In this document: positions 1-8,027 of the stretch, piece by piece | Layout of the letters: every line of letters starts with the position of its first letter | How positions within the stretch are numbered: the first letter of the stretch is position 1 | Source of the DNA: Io17-Chloro-G2 sp034428715 | Lineage (GTDB): Bacteria; Chloroflexota; Dehalococcoidia; Lucifugimonadales; UBA3495 | DNA length: 64,000 nt | Assembly (NCBI GenBank): GCA_034428715.1 | Contig: DAOUHE010000096.1 | Span: 11,321 to 75,320 of the forward strand | Reading direction: 5' to 3' | The notes under the pieces: model-generated | Seen by the model: only the letters and a program-made list of their open reading frames with translations | What the model was told of the DNA's origin: nothing | Databases searched by the model: none | Program-made: the position numbers and the translations under genes

Positions 1-60
1 CATGTGTACTTTGCCACCGACACCCTCCACGGCCTTATAGGTTACAAAAAGAACAGTTAA
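1..60 (+). CDS. C-terminal end of an unidentified gene (partial)
   Basis: Frame 1 reads 19 sense codons from the window edge to a TAA at 58-60, ending in ...LIGYKKNS. The composition is protein-like and changes at once to AT-rich sequence after the stop. The rest of the gene lies outside the window, so no function can be given. It faces tilS, which lies on the other strand, so the AT-rich gap at 61-144 separates two convergent genes. Confidence 0.45.
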   Translation, partial: HVYFATDTLHGLIGYKKNS

Positions 61-144
61 TAGGGATGTTATGCCCTAATTATTTATCTAATTATAATCG
101 TATTTAAAATATAATACAAGTTATAATTATTAAATTACAGCCCA

Positions 145-1650
145 TTAAATCGTTCTAATGATGACGTGTATTATATTATTTAATGGTCGTTCCTCTTCAG
201 CGCGGGCCCAACCGGCTATGCGATAGCCGGTTACGGCGGCTATCCCCCGGTGGGTGACCAAAAGGGGTATTCTATCCCGCCAGACCCGGGGCACCCATTG
301 ATCGGTGAAGAAATCTTGAAGCTTTTTATCCTGAGCCATCCCCAGTGGCTGGAACCGGTCTCCAGGCCGTCTTGCCCGCATAGTCAGCCATCCTCCTAGA
401 GCGTCCGCAGCCAAGGAACAACTCCATGCTTGGCCATCCCATTCCGGCACGGCTCTGGAACCCGTGGCCACGCTGTCAGCTTGGGATAAAGAAAGGGTCA
501 CCCGCCAACCCTGAACATCTGTCACGACGGCCCCACCGGATTCGGTGGGCAGCGCCAGAGGATGTTCTGCATCTAATCTAGGCAATGGGCATGGCAGGCT
601 GGGATTTTGGGAAATCACCAATGAGCTATGGGTCCGGTGGACCGTCACTCCGCCTGGCAGGGACAAGGCAATCCCTGATTTATTCTGGACGGCCATGCCC
701 ACCATGTTTTTGATGTGGATCTCTTGCAACCGCCGGGAGTCCCCCTTTACCTGGGAATAGGCGCGGCGCAGCAAATGAGCCTGAAACGCCGGATGTAATT
801 CGGCCAGGTCCGGCAGTCTTAAATAGACATCCCCACCGGACTCGATCACAAGGGTCTCCCAAATGCGCGTGGCTTCTCCTTCCAGGTAGTCAAGCTCCAA
901 CGCTGCGGTTCTGGCCAACCTTCCAAGCGCTTCCCTTATCCTGGGGTTATATTCCAACGCCAAGGCGGGCATCAACTGCCGTCTGACCCTGACGCGGGCG
1001 AAGCGAGATAAGGAGTTGCCGCTGTCCTCCCGGGTGTCCAACCCAAATTCCCGGCAATAGGCAACGGTGTCTTCCCGGCCCGCCGCAATCAGGGGCCGGA
1101 ACAGTGAAATACCTTTCCCTTCTTTCGGCCAGGGCCACCGGGCCAGTTCGGGCATTCCCGCCAAGCCGTGTAAACCGGCGCCACGCAGGATATGAAGAAG
1201 CACCGTCTCCGCCTGATCATCGGAGGTGTGACCCACCGCCACCGCCACCGCGCCCGTGGTTCTAGCCACCCCTGCCAAGAACGCGTAACGCATCTCCCGC
1301 GCCAGATCCTCAAAGGACGAACTGGCCCTTCCCGGGTGACGCCGCCGAAATTCATCAGGGTCCCACTTTTCAACGGTGGCCGGCAGATCCAGCGCCTCTG
1401 CCATACCCATCACGTGGTCCGCGTCGTCATCCGCCTCCTGACCGCGGAAGTCATGGTTAAGATGGGCTACGTGGATATGCAGGCTGTGTTGCTCCCGCAG
1501 GTGAAGCAAGCAATGCAGCAACGCGGTGGAATCTGGTCCGCCGGAAACGCCGGCGACCAGGGTTAACCAGCGTCCGAAAAACCCAGCCCGTACTATCGCC
1601 TGGGACACTATCGTTTCCAGCGCCCCTAGCGCATCTGAGGAGGCCAACAA
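145..1650 (-). CDS. tilS: tRNA(Ile)-lysidine synthetase TilS
   Basis: This cytosolic enzyme ligates lysine to C34 of the tRNA-Ile CAU anticodon using ATP, changing its decoding from AUG to AUA. The N-terminal PP-loop is clear, with SGGPDS at residues 36-41. It is followed by the MesJ/TilS N-type ATPase domain to about residue 220, a middle substrate-binding region, and a C-terminal domain around 415-490 with the RPGDRFQPLGM-type signature of TilS C-terminal domains. At 501 aa it is full length for a three-domain TilS. It is the last gene of a minus-strand run behind the mutase-like gene, 6 bp away, which suggests co-transcription. Confidence 0.93.
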   Translation of the reverse strand: MLASSDALGALETIVSQAIVRAGFFGRWLTLVAGVSGGPDSTALLHCLLHLREQHSLHIHVAHLNHDFRGQEADDDADHVMGMAEALDLPATVEKWDPDEFRRRHPGRASSSFEDLAREMRYAFLAGVARTTGAVAVAVGHTSDDQAETVLLHILRGAGLHGLAGMPELARWPWPKEGKGISLFRPLIAAGREDTVAYCREFGLDTREDSGNSLSRFARVRVRRQLMPALALEYNPRIREALGRLARTAALELDYLEGEATRIWETLVIESGGDVYLRLPDLAELHPAFQAHLLRRAYSQVKGDSRRLQEIHIKNMVGMAVQNKSGIALSLPGGVTVHRTHSSLVISQNPSLPCPLPRLDAEHPLALPTESGGAVVTDVQGWRVTLSLSQADSVATGSRAVPEWDGQAWSCSLAADALGGWLTMRARRPGDRFQPLGMAQDKKLQDFFTDQWVPRVWRDRIPLLVTHRGIAAVTGYRIAGWARAEEERPLNNIIHVIIRTI

Positions 1651-1656
1651 ATCTCC

Positions 1657-2274
1657 CTACCGGTACTTGGGCGACAGATGACCGGTGGCATTGTAGACCA
1701 CCAACCGGCGGCCGGATCTACCCGTTTCCACCGTGCAGATGGATGCCAAATTCAACGACATCCGGTGAAAGTTGGAAAGCGGCATACCCAGCAGTTTGCA
1801 GATAATAGCCCTAATGGCGAAATTATGGGAAACCGCAACCAGCTGTTCTTCTTCCTGGTGGGCCGCCTCAATTTCCAAAAAGGCTTGCCACGCCCTTTCT
1901 TGCAGTTGTTTTAGGGACTCGCCTTTGGGCATGACCAATTCTGCCGGGTCGTCCCGCCAGGCGGCATATACCTGGGGCCAATCAGTCCGCATCTCCGAAC
2001 CGGTGATTCCTTCCAGATCGCCCAGATTCAGCTCTTTTAGTCCATCCATTGGAACCACATTGACCCCGGCCGCCCGCGTGATCTCATGGGCTGTCTGCAT
2101 CGTCCGGTAAAGGGGGCTGGCATAGACGGTACCGCCCGGGCTCAGTGACACCGCTCGGGCGGTCTGACGCGCCTGGACCAATCCTCGCTTGTTGAGGGGA
2201 ACGTCACATTGGCCTTGAAATCTTCCCAACTTGTTCCACTCCGTTTCCCCGTGGCGCACCAAGAGCAACCTCAC
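1657..2274 (-). CDS. Histidine phosphatase family protein (phosphoglycerate mutase-like)
   Basis: The protein belongs to the phosphoglycerate mutase/acid phosphatase superfamily. LVRHGETEWN at residues 5-14 carries the phospho-accepting His8 and the RHG motif, and the second histidine sits in AVSHNFAIR near residue 150. At 205 aa it is the size of the GpmB/CobC/broad-specificity phosphatase group, so the true substrate cannot be told from sequence. The start overlaps the end of the CNNM transporter gene by 4 bp (ATGA), and tilS follows 6 bp downstream, so the three genes probably form one transcript. Confidence 0.85.
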   Translation of the reverse strand: MRLLLVRHGETEWNKLGRFQGQCDVPLNKRGLVQARQTARAVSLSPGGTVYASPLYRTMQTAHEITRAAGVNVVPMDGLKELNLGDLEGITGSEMRTDWPQVYAAWRDDPAELVMPKGESLKQLQERAWQAFLEIEAAHQEEEQLVAVSHNFAIRAIICKLLGMPLSNFHRMSLNLASICTVETGRSGRRLVVYNATGHLSPKYR

Positions 2275-3590
2275 CGGTCCGCCCTCCGTTGGACGTCTGT
2301 CGGGGGGTGCTGTTGCGGATCTGGTTGATTAACGACAGACCGCCGCAACTCGACTTCCTCGATCTTCACCCCGCTCATGATCTTCACCGTGAACCGCAAA
2401 TCTTGATAGTCCACGGTATCACCTTCGTCAGGTATTCGCCCTAGGCGGTCTAAAATGAAACCGGCGACCGTCTGGTAATCACCCTCCGGAATTTTTAATT
2501 CCAACTCCTCGTTGATATCGGTTATGGCGGCGCCGGCGTCCAGTCTAAATGTGTGATCGTCCACCGGAGTCACCGGCTCTTCAAAATCAGACCCTTCCTC
2601 CCGAACTTGTCCAACGATCACTTGAAGCAGTTGTTTCAGGGTGGCCAGACCAGCAATGCCGCCAAACTCGTCAACCGTCAGAACCATACCGTGGCCGCCC
2701 TCACGCATCTCATTGAAAGTGCTGCTAACCGTCTTGGTCTCCGGCACGAAATACGCGGCGGTCAAAGAGTCGGTGGCACAGTCTTCCATTCCCAATTCCC
2801 CTTTGCCAACCAGCAGAAGCACGTCTTTGATGGAGAGGATACCAACCACATTCTCAATGGTGCCTTCATACACCGGAAATCTGGTGTGGCTGTGCTCGGA
2901 ATAGGACGGCAGGAACTGCTGTAATGTCGTACCCCGCTCGATCCAAACTATCTCTGGTCTAGGGGTCATGATCTCCCGTACCTGGCTGTCGCCGAACCGG
3001 AAAACCTTCTCCAACAGGGCGGCTTCGTCGGCTTCCATGGTCCCCGACTGAGCTCCGGCCGCAATGAGATTGCGTATCTCTTGCTCCCCTATTAGGTCTT
3101 GAACGCCGGAAATACCCATCACCTTGTTACCCAAGGAACTCACAACCTGTAGCGCAAAAATCGCCGGCGACAGGACAAATCCCACCATCGTCAAAGGCCG
3201 GGACACGGCAAAAGTCACGGATTCAGACCGGTTCCAGGCCACGTTCTTGGGCAGGGTTTCTCCAAACACTAGAAGTATCAAGGTGACGCCAAGGGTTGCC
3301 GTCAGCAGCGCCAGGTTTCCGTTATCAATGAATTTGATCGCCAACGCGGTCGCCAACGCGGCGGCAGTGGTGTTAACCAGGTTGTTGCTGAGCAATACGG
3401 TCGCCAAGAATTTTTCGGGGCGCCGGAGCAATTTTTCCACGCGGCCGGCGCCGGGGCGGCCTATGGCAATCAAGTGCAGTAAACGGGCACGAGGCAGGGC
3501 GATGAAAGCGGTTTCGGAAGCTGAGAAAAACCCGGAAAGGGCCAGGCAGATGAGAAATAAGGCTAACTTCGATAAGTCGCCAGTATCCAT
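2271..3590 (-). CDS. CNNM/HlyC/CorC family membrane protein with CBS domains
   Basis: This is an inner-membrane protein of the CNNM/CorC family, thought to export Mg2+ or other divalent cations. The order is canonical: a DUF21 transmembrane domain (about 1-190) with the ALSGFFSASETAF start, a CBS pair (about 205-325) with REIMTPRPEIVWI and GILSIKDVLLL, then a C-terminal CorC/HlyC domain (about 340-425) with the RLDAGAAITDINE pattern. At 439 aa it is full length. It heads the minus-strand operon with the mutase-like gene and tilS. A promoter-like pair lies upstream at 3643-3671. Confidence 0.9.
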   Translation of the reverse strand: MDTGDLSKLALFLICLALSGFFSASETAFIALPRARLLHLIAIGRPGAGRVEKLLRRPEKFLATVLLSNNLVNTTAAALATALAIKFIDNGNLALLTATLGVTLILLVFGETLPKNVAWNRSESVTFAVSRPLTMVGFVLSPAIFALQVVSSLGNKVMGISGVQDLIGEQEIRNLIAAGAQSGTMEADEAALLEKVFRFGDSQVREIMTPRPEIVWIERGTTLQQFLPSYSEHSHTRFPVYEGTIENVVGILSIKDVLLLVGKGELGMEDCATDSLTAAYFVPETKTVSSTFNEMREGGHGMVLTVDEFGGIAGLATLKQLLQVIVGQVREEGSDFEEPVTPVDDHTFRLDAGAAITDINEELELKIPEGDYQTVAGFILDRLGRIPDEGDTVDYQDLRFTVKIMSGVKIEEVELRRSVVNQPDPQQHPPTDVQRRADR

Positions 3591-3642
3591 AGCTAGGCAC
3601 TACCTCCAGAGGGGCGGGGATTTCCAAATTCCATACATTTTG

Positions 3643-3671
3643 ATGATAGCATCGGCCCAATTTGGTGTAAA
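3643..3671 (-). promoter_or_regulatory. Promoter for the CNNM-mutase-tilS operon
   Basis: On the minus strand TTTACA (3671-3666) and TATCAT (3648-3643) are separated by exactly 17 bp. The predicted start is about 45 bp upstream of the CNNM start codon. It is back to back with the tsaD promoter, the two -35 boxes being one base apart. Confidence 0.55.
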
Positions 3672-3672
3672 G

Positions 3673-3701
3673 TTGACTCTTTCTAGGCCTGTTCCTATCA
3701 T
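3673..3701 (+). promoter_or_regulatory. Promoter for tsaD
   Basis: TTGACT (3673-3678) and TATCAT (3696-3701) have a 17 bp spacer and sit about 100 bp upstream of the tsaD ATG. Confidence 0.5.
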
Positions 3702-3802
3702 TGAACATAGAGAAGGAAGATGGCGGAGCACCATCAATCTCCAATATACGACGGGGCGTCAATCAAAATAAACTCGGCGGGCGCCCGCCCTGGTAACGCG
3801 AA

Positions 3803-4876
3803 ATGGGCTTGAAAATCCTGGGTATAGAGACTTCCTGCGACGAAACGGCCGTGGCCGTTGTTGAAGACGGGAGCGTGCTCCGGTCCAACGTCATCTCCTC
3901 CCAGGTAGAACTGCATTCCAAGTACGGCGGCGTGGTCCCGGAAGTCGCCTCCCGGCAACACATCAGCGACATGTTGCCTGCCTTGGAGCGGGCGCTGGCG
4001 GATTCTGGGCTATCCCTGGAACAGATAGACATGGTGGCCGTGACCTATGGGCCCGGCCTGGCTGGATCGCTGATCACCGGTTTGAACACGGCAAAGGCGC
4101 TGTCCTTTTCTTTGGGTGTGCCCTTGATGGGAGTGAACCACCTGGAAGGCCACATTTACGCTTCGTGGCTGACCGAGCACGATCCAGCAAAAGAGCCCGG
4201 CTTCCCGCTGGCGTGCCTGGTCGCATCGGGCGGCCATACCGACCTCATCCTGATGGAAGGCCACGGCGTCTACAAGCTGGTGGGCCGCAGCCGGGACGAC
4301 GCCGCCGGAGAGGCTTTTGATAAGGCGGCACGTATTCTGGGGCTGGGTTTTCCTGGGGGGCCCGAGATCCAGCGGGTGTCCCATGGAGTTGCCGGCGGCG
4401 AGACCCTGCCCAGGGCGTGGATGAAGGATACGCTGGATTTCAGCTTCAGCGGGGTCAAATCGGCCCTGTTGCGCATGGCTCAAACCAAGGGCATTTACCA
4501 ACATGAAACAACGTCGGCAACACCCACAACGCAGGCTGGATCAACTCCAGAAAGCGGCCTTGGCCATTCCGGCGACCTGGTGCGAGAACTGGCCTCCGCC
4601 TTCCAAGAATCGGTGGTGGACGTACTCACCTCCAAGCTCCTGACGATGGCCAAAACCTACCGGTGCCGCGGTGTCATCTTGGGCGGAGGCGTTACCGCAA
4701 ACGCCCGCCTGCGGGAGGAGGTAGCCAAAAGGTCATCCCTGCCGGTGATGGTGCCGCCACCGATACTTTGCACAGACAACGGAGCAATGATAGCGGCCTG
4801 CGCTTATTACCAATACCTAAGAGGAGAGCAGTTCGGCTTGGAGTTGGATATAGACCCCGGTCTGCCACTTGGCTAA
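3803..4876 (+). CDS. tsaD: tRNA N6-adenosine threonylcarbamoyltransferase TsaD
   Basis: TsaD transfers the threonylcarbamoyl group onto A37 of ANN-decoding tRNAs, working with TsaB and TsaE. The protein opens with the family start LGIETSCDETAVAVV, has the metal-binding histidines in HLEGH (residues 113-117), and the nucleotide-binding segments GGHTDL, GEAFDKAARILGL and FSGVKSALL. At 357 aa it is slightly long: a Thr/Ser/Gly-rich insert lies around residues 232-252 between the KSALL region and the next helix. The end overlaps the convergent 4873-5484 gene by 4 bp. No tsaB or tsaE is in the window. Confidence 0.95.
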   Translation: MGLKILGIETSCDETAVAVVEDGSVLRSNVISSQVELHSKYGGVVPEVASRQHISDMLPALERALADSGLSLEQIDMVAVTYGPGLAGSLITGLNTAKALSFSLGVPLMGVNHLEGHIYASWLTEHDPAKEPGFPLACLVASGGHTDLILMEGHGVYKLVGRSRDDAAGEAFDKAARILGLGFPGGPEIQRVSHGVAGGETLPRAWMKDTLDFSFSGVKSALLRMAQTKGIYQHETTSATPTTQAGSTPESGLGHSGDLVRELASAFQESVVDVLTSKLLTMAKTYRCRGVILGGGVTANARLREEVAKRSSLPVMVPPPILCTDNGAMIAACAYYQYLRGEQFGLELDIDPGLPLG

Positions 4877-5484
4877 TCTGGCGGTTTCGCGCCAACGTGC
4901 AGAAAGGCGTCCAATCCTAAGCGGCGGTCGGCGAACACGGTATTGATGACCTGGTATACTTCAACGCCCGACGCCTCTCCTTTATAGGGGAAAGAAAACG
5001 CCCAGTTGCCACCTTGAAACGTCACCGAGCCCTCTTCTCTGGCGAAATAATGTCTTCCGATGAAGAACGCCCCCATGAGGGCGATCACAAAAATGATGAA
5101 CGCTCCAGCATCCATGTTAATCAAGGGTATGGTTGGGACATCGAACTTACCCGCGAACCAATAGGCCACAATCAGGTAGACAAACAATGCGCCGGCGATG
5201 AGCAATATACCCTGGACCAGATCCGTCGAAGTACGGGAACCCGTTTTTACCGAAACGCCCTTTAATTCTTCAATGGGGACCATGTAGGTCTCCCTGCCAC
5301 CTTCGTTTATGGAAAATGCCATGATGCGTTGGTTGGTGGTTACTAGCATTTGTCCGGCGCCGGGCGGTTCCCCAGTCAGACCCGTCTCCGGGCAAAAAAC
5401 GTGGCTCACCCGTTCTCTAGGCAACAGGGCCACGTCTCGAATATGGGTAACATAGCTTTCCGCCGGTTCAATCACACCAATCAC
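4873..5484 (-). CDS. Uncharacterised membrane protein with a PH-like N-terminal part
   Basis: The function is unknown. The N-terminal 95 residues have the look of a bacterial PH-type domain (QMLVTTNQRIMAFS, then a polar stretch ending in LKGVSVKTGSR). Two hydrophobic helices follow, about 94-112 and 128-147, and then a second beta-rich soluble part. The reading frame starts with GTG at 5484, and no ATG lies near. It converges with tsaD, overlapping by 4 bp. The PH-like assignment is by pattern only and is uncertain; the membrane topology is clear. Confidence 0.6.
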   Translation of the reverse strand: MIGVIEPAESYVTHIRDVALLPRERVSHVFCPETGLTGEPPGAGQMLVTTNQRIMAFSINEGGRETYMVPIEELKGVSVKTGSRTSTDLVQGILLIAGALFVYLIVAYWFAGKFDVPTIPLINMDAGAFIIFVIALMGAFFIGRHYFAREEGSVTFQGGNWAFSFPYKGEASGVEVYQVINTVFADRRLGLDAFLHVGAKPPD

Positions 5485-5925
5485 CCCGTAACTGCGCTCA
5501 ATATCCTATCATAACGGTCCGCGGGCTTACCCCAGATTCGAATTCACGCTTCACCCATTACTTTGATGGTTTGGACGCAAAGCCCGAAGGCCCGGCATTC
5601 CGTCTTCCCAGCTTGCTTCTAGCCACGCGCATCCGCGCCGGCCCCTGCAAAGAGGTCACCGGCTTGCGAATGGACCACTCTCACACGCAAAACGCCGTTT
5701 GGAACCAACGCCATGCCAACCTATGGACCCTAACATCAACGGTCAGTTTTCGACCATGTCGACGGCCTTCCGGAGACTGCACCCCGCGCTAAAAAGGTGC
5801 TCACCCCATTGGGGATACGGGCGTTCCCTCTAGCCTGTCAGTCCCGACCCCTTTAATGTCGAATCTGGAGAAACTCGGAGCTAGAAACGCCGCTCAATTC
5901 TAGATTTTCGGTGGTGGGGTAAGTT
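5485..5925. other. Intergenic region without a recognised gene
   Basis: This gap of about 440 bp separates the divergent membrane-protein gene and the AhpD-like fusion gene. A 73-codon plus-strand frame at 5571-5792 has no ribosome site and non-protein-like composition, so I read it as chance. No tRNA, convincing promoter or repeat was recognised. Confidence 0.4.
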
Positions 5926-7434
5926 ATGTCCTGGATAGAAGGGGTGGGTCCGCCGGATCTGCCTGATATTTTTCAGGTGCTATCCATAAACCCGGAAGCT
6001 CTGGAATCAGTCAAACAGCTTAACGAAACCCTCTCCTTTGGCAACTCACCCCTGGGAAGAGTCCGCGAAGAGGCGATCGCTACCGTGGTGGCGGTGGCCA
6101 ACAGGTGCCGGTTTGGGGCCCTGACCGCCAGTGGATTTCTTCGTCAATACCTGGGAGACCAGCATACAGCAGCCAACATGCTGGTGAATCACCACCTGGC
6201 CGGTTTGGACCCCGCAGACCGCCAAATGCTGGATTTCGCCGTACAAATCACCCTCAAACCATCCACGCTGACCGACGCCGACATCGAAAACCTGCGCCGA
6301 GTGGGTTTTGACGACGAAGAGATACTGTCGATCATATTGGTGACCTGCCTGGCCAATTTCATGAACCGTCTGGCCGACAGTCTTGGAATCGACATTCCTG
6401 CCAGCTACCAAAAGGCGGTGGAGAATTGGTTGACCGGGCCCGCGGGCCGGCAGCCCTGGCTGATGCGGCCGGTATCCCAAAGGACTAGGAATTCCAGCGA
6501 CGATCCCCTTCCTGGAAGCTTGGAGCCCAGCGGCTGGGGCGCCGCTCCCGAGTGGCATCAACAGAATGATGGCGGAGCCAACGGCTTCGCTAGATCTCTG
6601 TTCGACGATTCCTCAGGGCGTGATTCCAACGGTCTAGATCTGGAAGAGGCGCCGGGCGGCGAACTCCGAGACTTGGACTTGGATGGCGCCGGAAACGAAG
6701 TGAATCTCGGTGGTCTAGATGATCTGTTGGCCGTGGCGGAGCCCGGCGCCAACGGACTCTCCGGGGAAATTCCCGGCGAATTCCCGGAAGAGATCCTGGA
6801 AGAGACGCCCGACGGGATGCCGGAAGATGACGATCAAGTAGAGGCGCCGGAATCCGGCGGTCCCCAGGATAACCTGGATTCTCCCGATGCCATTGGAGAC
6901 TCCGAATCCACAACTACTGAAATGGAACGAATGGAGTTTGAGCTACGGTTCGGAACGTTGCCGCCACGTCCCGCCGCCGAGCCAAATGATGATTCCGAAG
7001 CGCAGCCGCCGGAAGGGACCACGTACACCATTACCACGACACCCTTCGACCCTGACGAATCGGAGCGAGGAACGGAGGTAGAAGACGACTTGGAAGTGAA
7101 GTTAGACGAAAAAACCGGCCAAGAAGAAACTGTCGTTCTGGTCGACACCAATAACCCGGTAGTTCGGTTCGTTGGCGATATATGCACGGTAAAAACTGGG
7201 GAAGTGACCTCGGCCAGAGATCTATATATCGCCTATTTGCGCTGGTGTGATGATAATATCGAACCGCCAGTGCCGCAACGAAGCTTTGGTATGATACTGA
7301 CCCAGATGGGTTTCGACCGCCGGCGCCGGGGCAGGGGCCGAAACTGGTCATGGTGGGGTGTTGGATTAGACAACGGGCAAACAGACGACGACGAAGATTC
7401 GGAGTTTTTCATGGACCAGGACGATGGGGAGTAA
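5926..7434 (+). CDS. Degenerate AhpD-like domain fused to a D5-type winged-helix domain
   Basis: Three parts are visible. Residues 1-165 match the carboxymuconolactone decarboxylase/peroxidase-related fold (VREEAIATVVAVANRCRFG..., then NRLADSLGIDI). Its usual CxxC is CRFG here (Cys61, Gly64) and the following His position is Ser69, so peroxidase activity looks lost. Residues about 185-405 form an acidic, Pro/Gly-rich linker likely to be disordered. Residues about 405-481 (DICTVKTGEVTSARDLYIAYLRW...) match the winged-helix domain found at the C-terminus of phage/plasmid D5-type primase-helicases, with basic RRRRGRGR. An acidic tail ends the protein. Binding to nucleic acid is inferred; the in vivo role is unknown. 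Confidence 0.7.
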   Translation: MSWIEGVGPPDLPDIFQVLSINPEALESVKQLNETLSFGNSPLGRVREEAIATVVAVANRCRFGALTASGFLRQYLGDQHTAANMLVNHHLAGLDPADRQMLDFAVQITLKPSTLTDADIENLRRVGFDDEEILSIILVTCLANFMNRLADSLGIDIPASYQKAVENWLTGPAGRQPWLMRPVSQRTRNSSDDPLPGSLEPSGWGAAPEWHQQNDGGANGFARSLFDDSSGRDSNGLDLEEAPGGELRDLDLDGAGNEVNLGGLDDLLAVAEPGANGLSGEIPGEFPEEILEETPDGMPEDDDQVEAPESGGPQDNLDSPDAIGDSESTTTEMERMEFELRFGTLPPRPAAEPNDDSEAQPPEGTTYTITTTPFDPDESERGTEVEDDLEVKLDEKTGQEETVVLVDTNNPVVRFVGDICTVKTGEVTSARDLYIAYLRWCDDNIEPPVPQRSFGMILTQMGFDRRRRGRGRNWSWWGVGLDNGQTDDDEDSEFFMDQDDGE

Positions 7435-7598
7435 CCAGCCGGGGGCACGGGTTCGGCCATGATGGCTGAGGCCAAGTCTCACACCAAATTTCCTCCAGCT
7501 ATGTCACCCGGACTTCACCGGGTTTAGAGTACCAACGCGGCGCCGGCCTGGCAATTGGGCCGTTCGCTAAAACCAACCCTTTCGGCAGCCCGTAGCCG

Positions 7599-7627
7599 TT
7601 GACACCGCGATACCCCTATGATACGGT
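7599..7627 (+). promoter_or_regulatory. Promoter of the T-box leader
   Basis: TTGACA (7599-7604) is followed after 17 bp by TACGGT (7622-7627). The bases TGA just before make an extended -10 (TGnTACGGT). It lies just upstream of the leader's first stem. Confidence 0.5.
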
Positions 7628-7639
7628 TTGCTGCATCAA

Positions 7640-7916
7640 AGGCTATGATGGAGACGAGTAGGTAAGGGTAGACGCCAAGCGAGCCTGGTCTGGTGGAAGC
7701 AGGCGCGCCGATCTTATCCGAAAATCACTCCGGAGCCGCGGGCTGAACCCCTTCTTCGACAACAAGGGAACCGTAAGCCACGCCGGGCTCGTCGCCCGTT
7801 AACAGCGGCGGGGCATGTTTGTGTCCTTATTGAGCGGCCCAGGATATTCCGGGGCAATTAGGGTGGTACCGCGGGAGCTTTGAAACCCGTCCCTACGTGG
7901 GACGGGTTTTTTATTT
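7640..7916 (+). promoter_or_regulatory. T-box riboswitch (Ile specifier) upstream of ilvB
   Basis: The T-box core AGGGTGGTACCGCGGG lies at 7860-7875. Its bulge TGGT (7864-7867) can pair with the ACCA end of an uncharged tRNA. Stem I is visible: basal GGAG (7650-7653) pairs with CTCC (7728-7731), AGTA (7657-7660) is the S-turn side of the specifier loop, GGTAAG (7661-7666) pairs with CTTATC (7713-7718) including a G-U pair, and the specifier is ATC (7724-7726), an Ile codon followed by A. A terminator follows directly. Known T-box logic predicts read-through when tRNA-Ile is uncharged, which suits a branched-chain amino acid gene. Confidence 0.9.
7883..7916 (+). terminator. T-box-controlled intrinsic terminator
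   Basis: AAACCCGTCCC (7883-7893) pairs with GGGACGGGTTT (7899-7909) around a 5-base loop, followed by a T-rich run to 7916. It is the alternative to the antiterminator that contains the T-box bulge. Confidence 0.9.
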
Positions 7917-8027
7917 GGGGAATCCCCGTCTTTCAAACATATGCCGGCGGGTGACACGTCCCGTTCTCCAGGCTGGTTGACCCGGCTGGTTGACCCGGCT
8001 GCTGTTTGAGAACTATTGGAGGCTACT

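Noticed and set aside
5521..5580. GATTCGAATTC taken as a tRNA T-loop
   Set aside because: No acceptor or anticodon stem can be folded around it on either strand.
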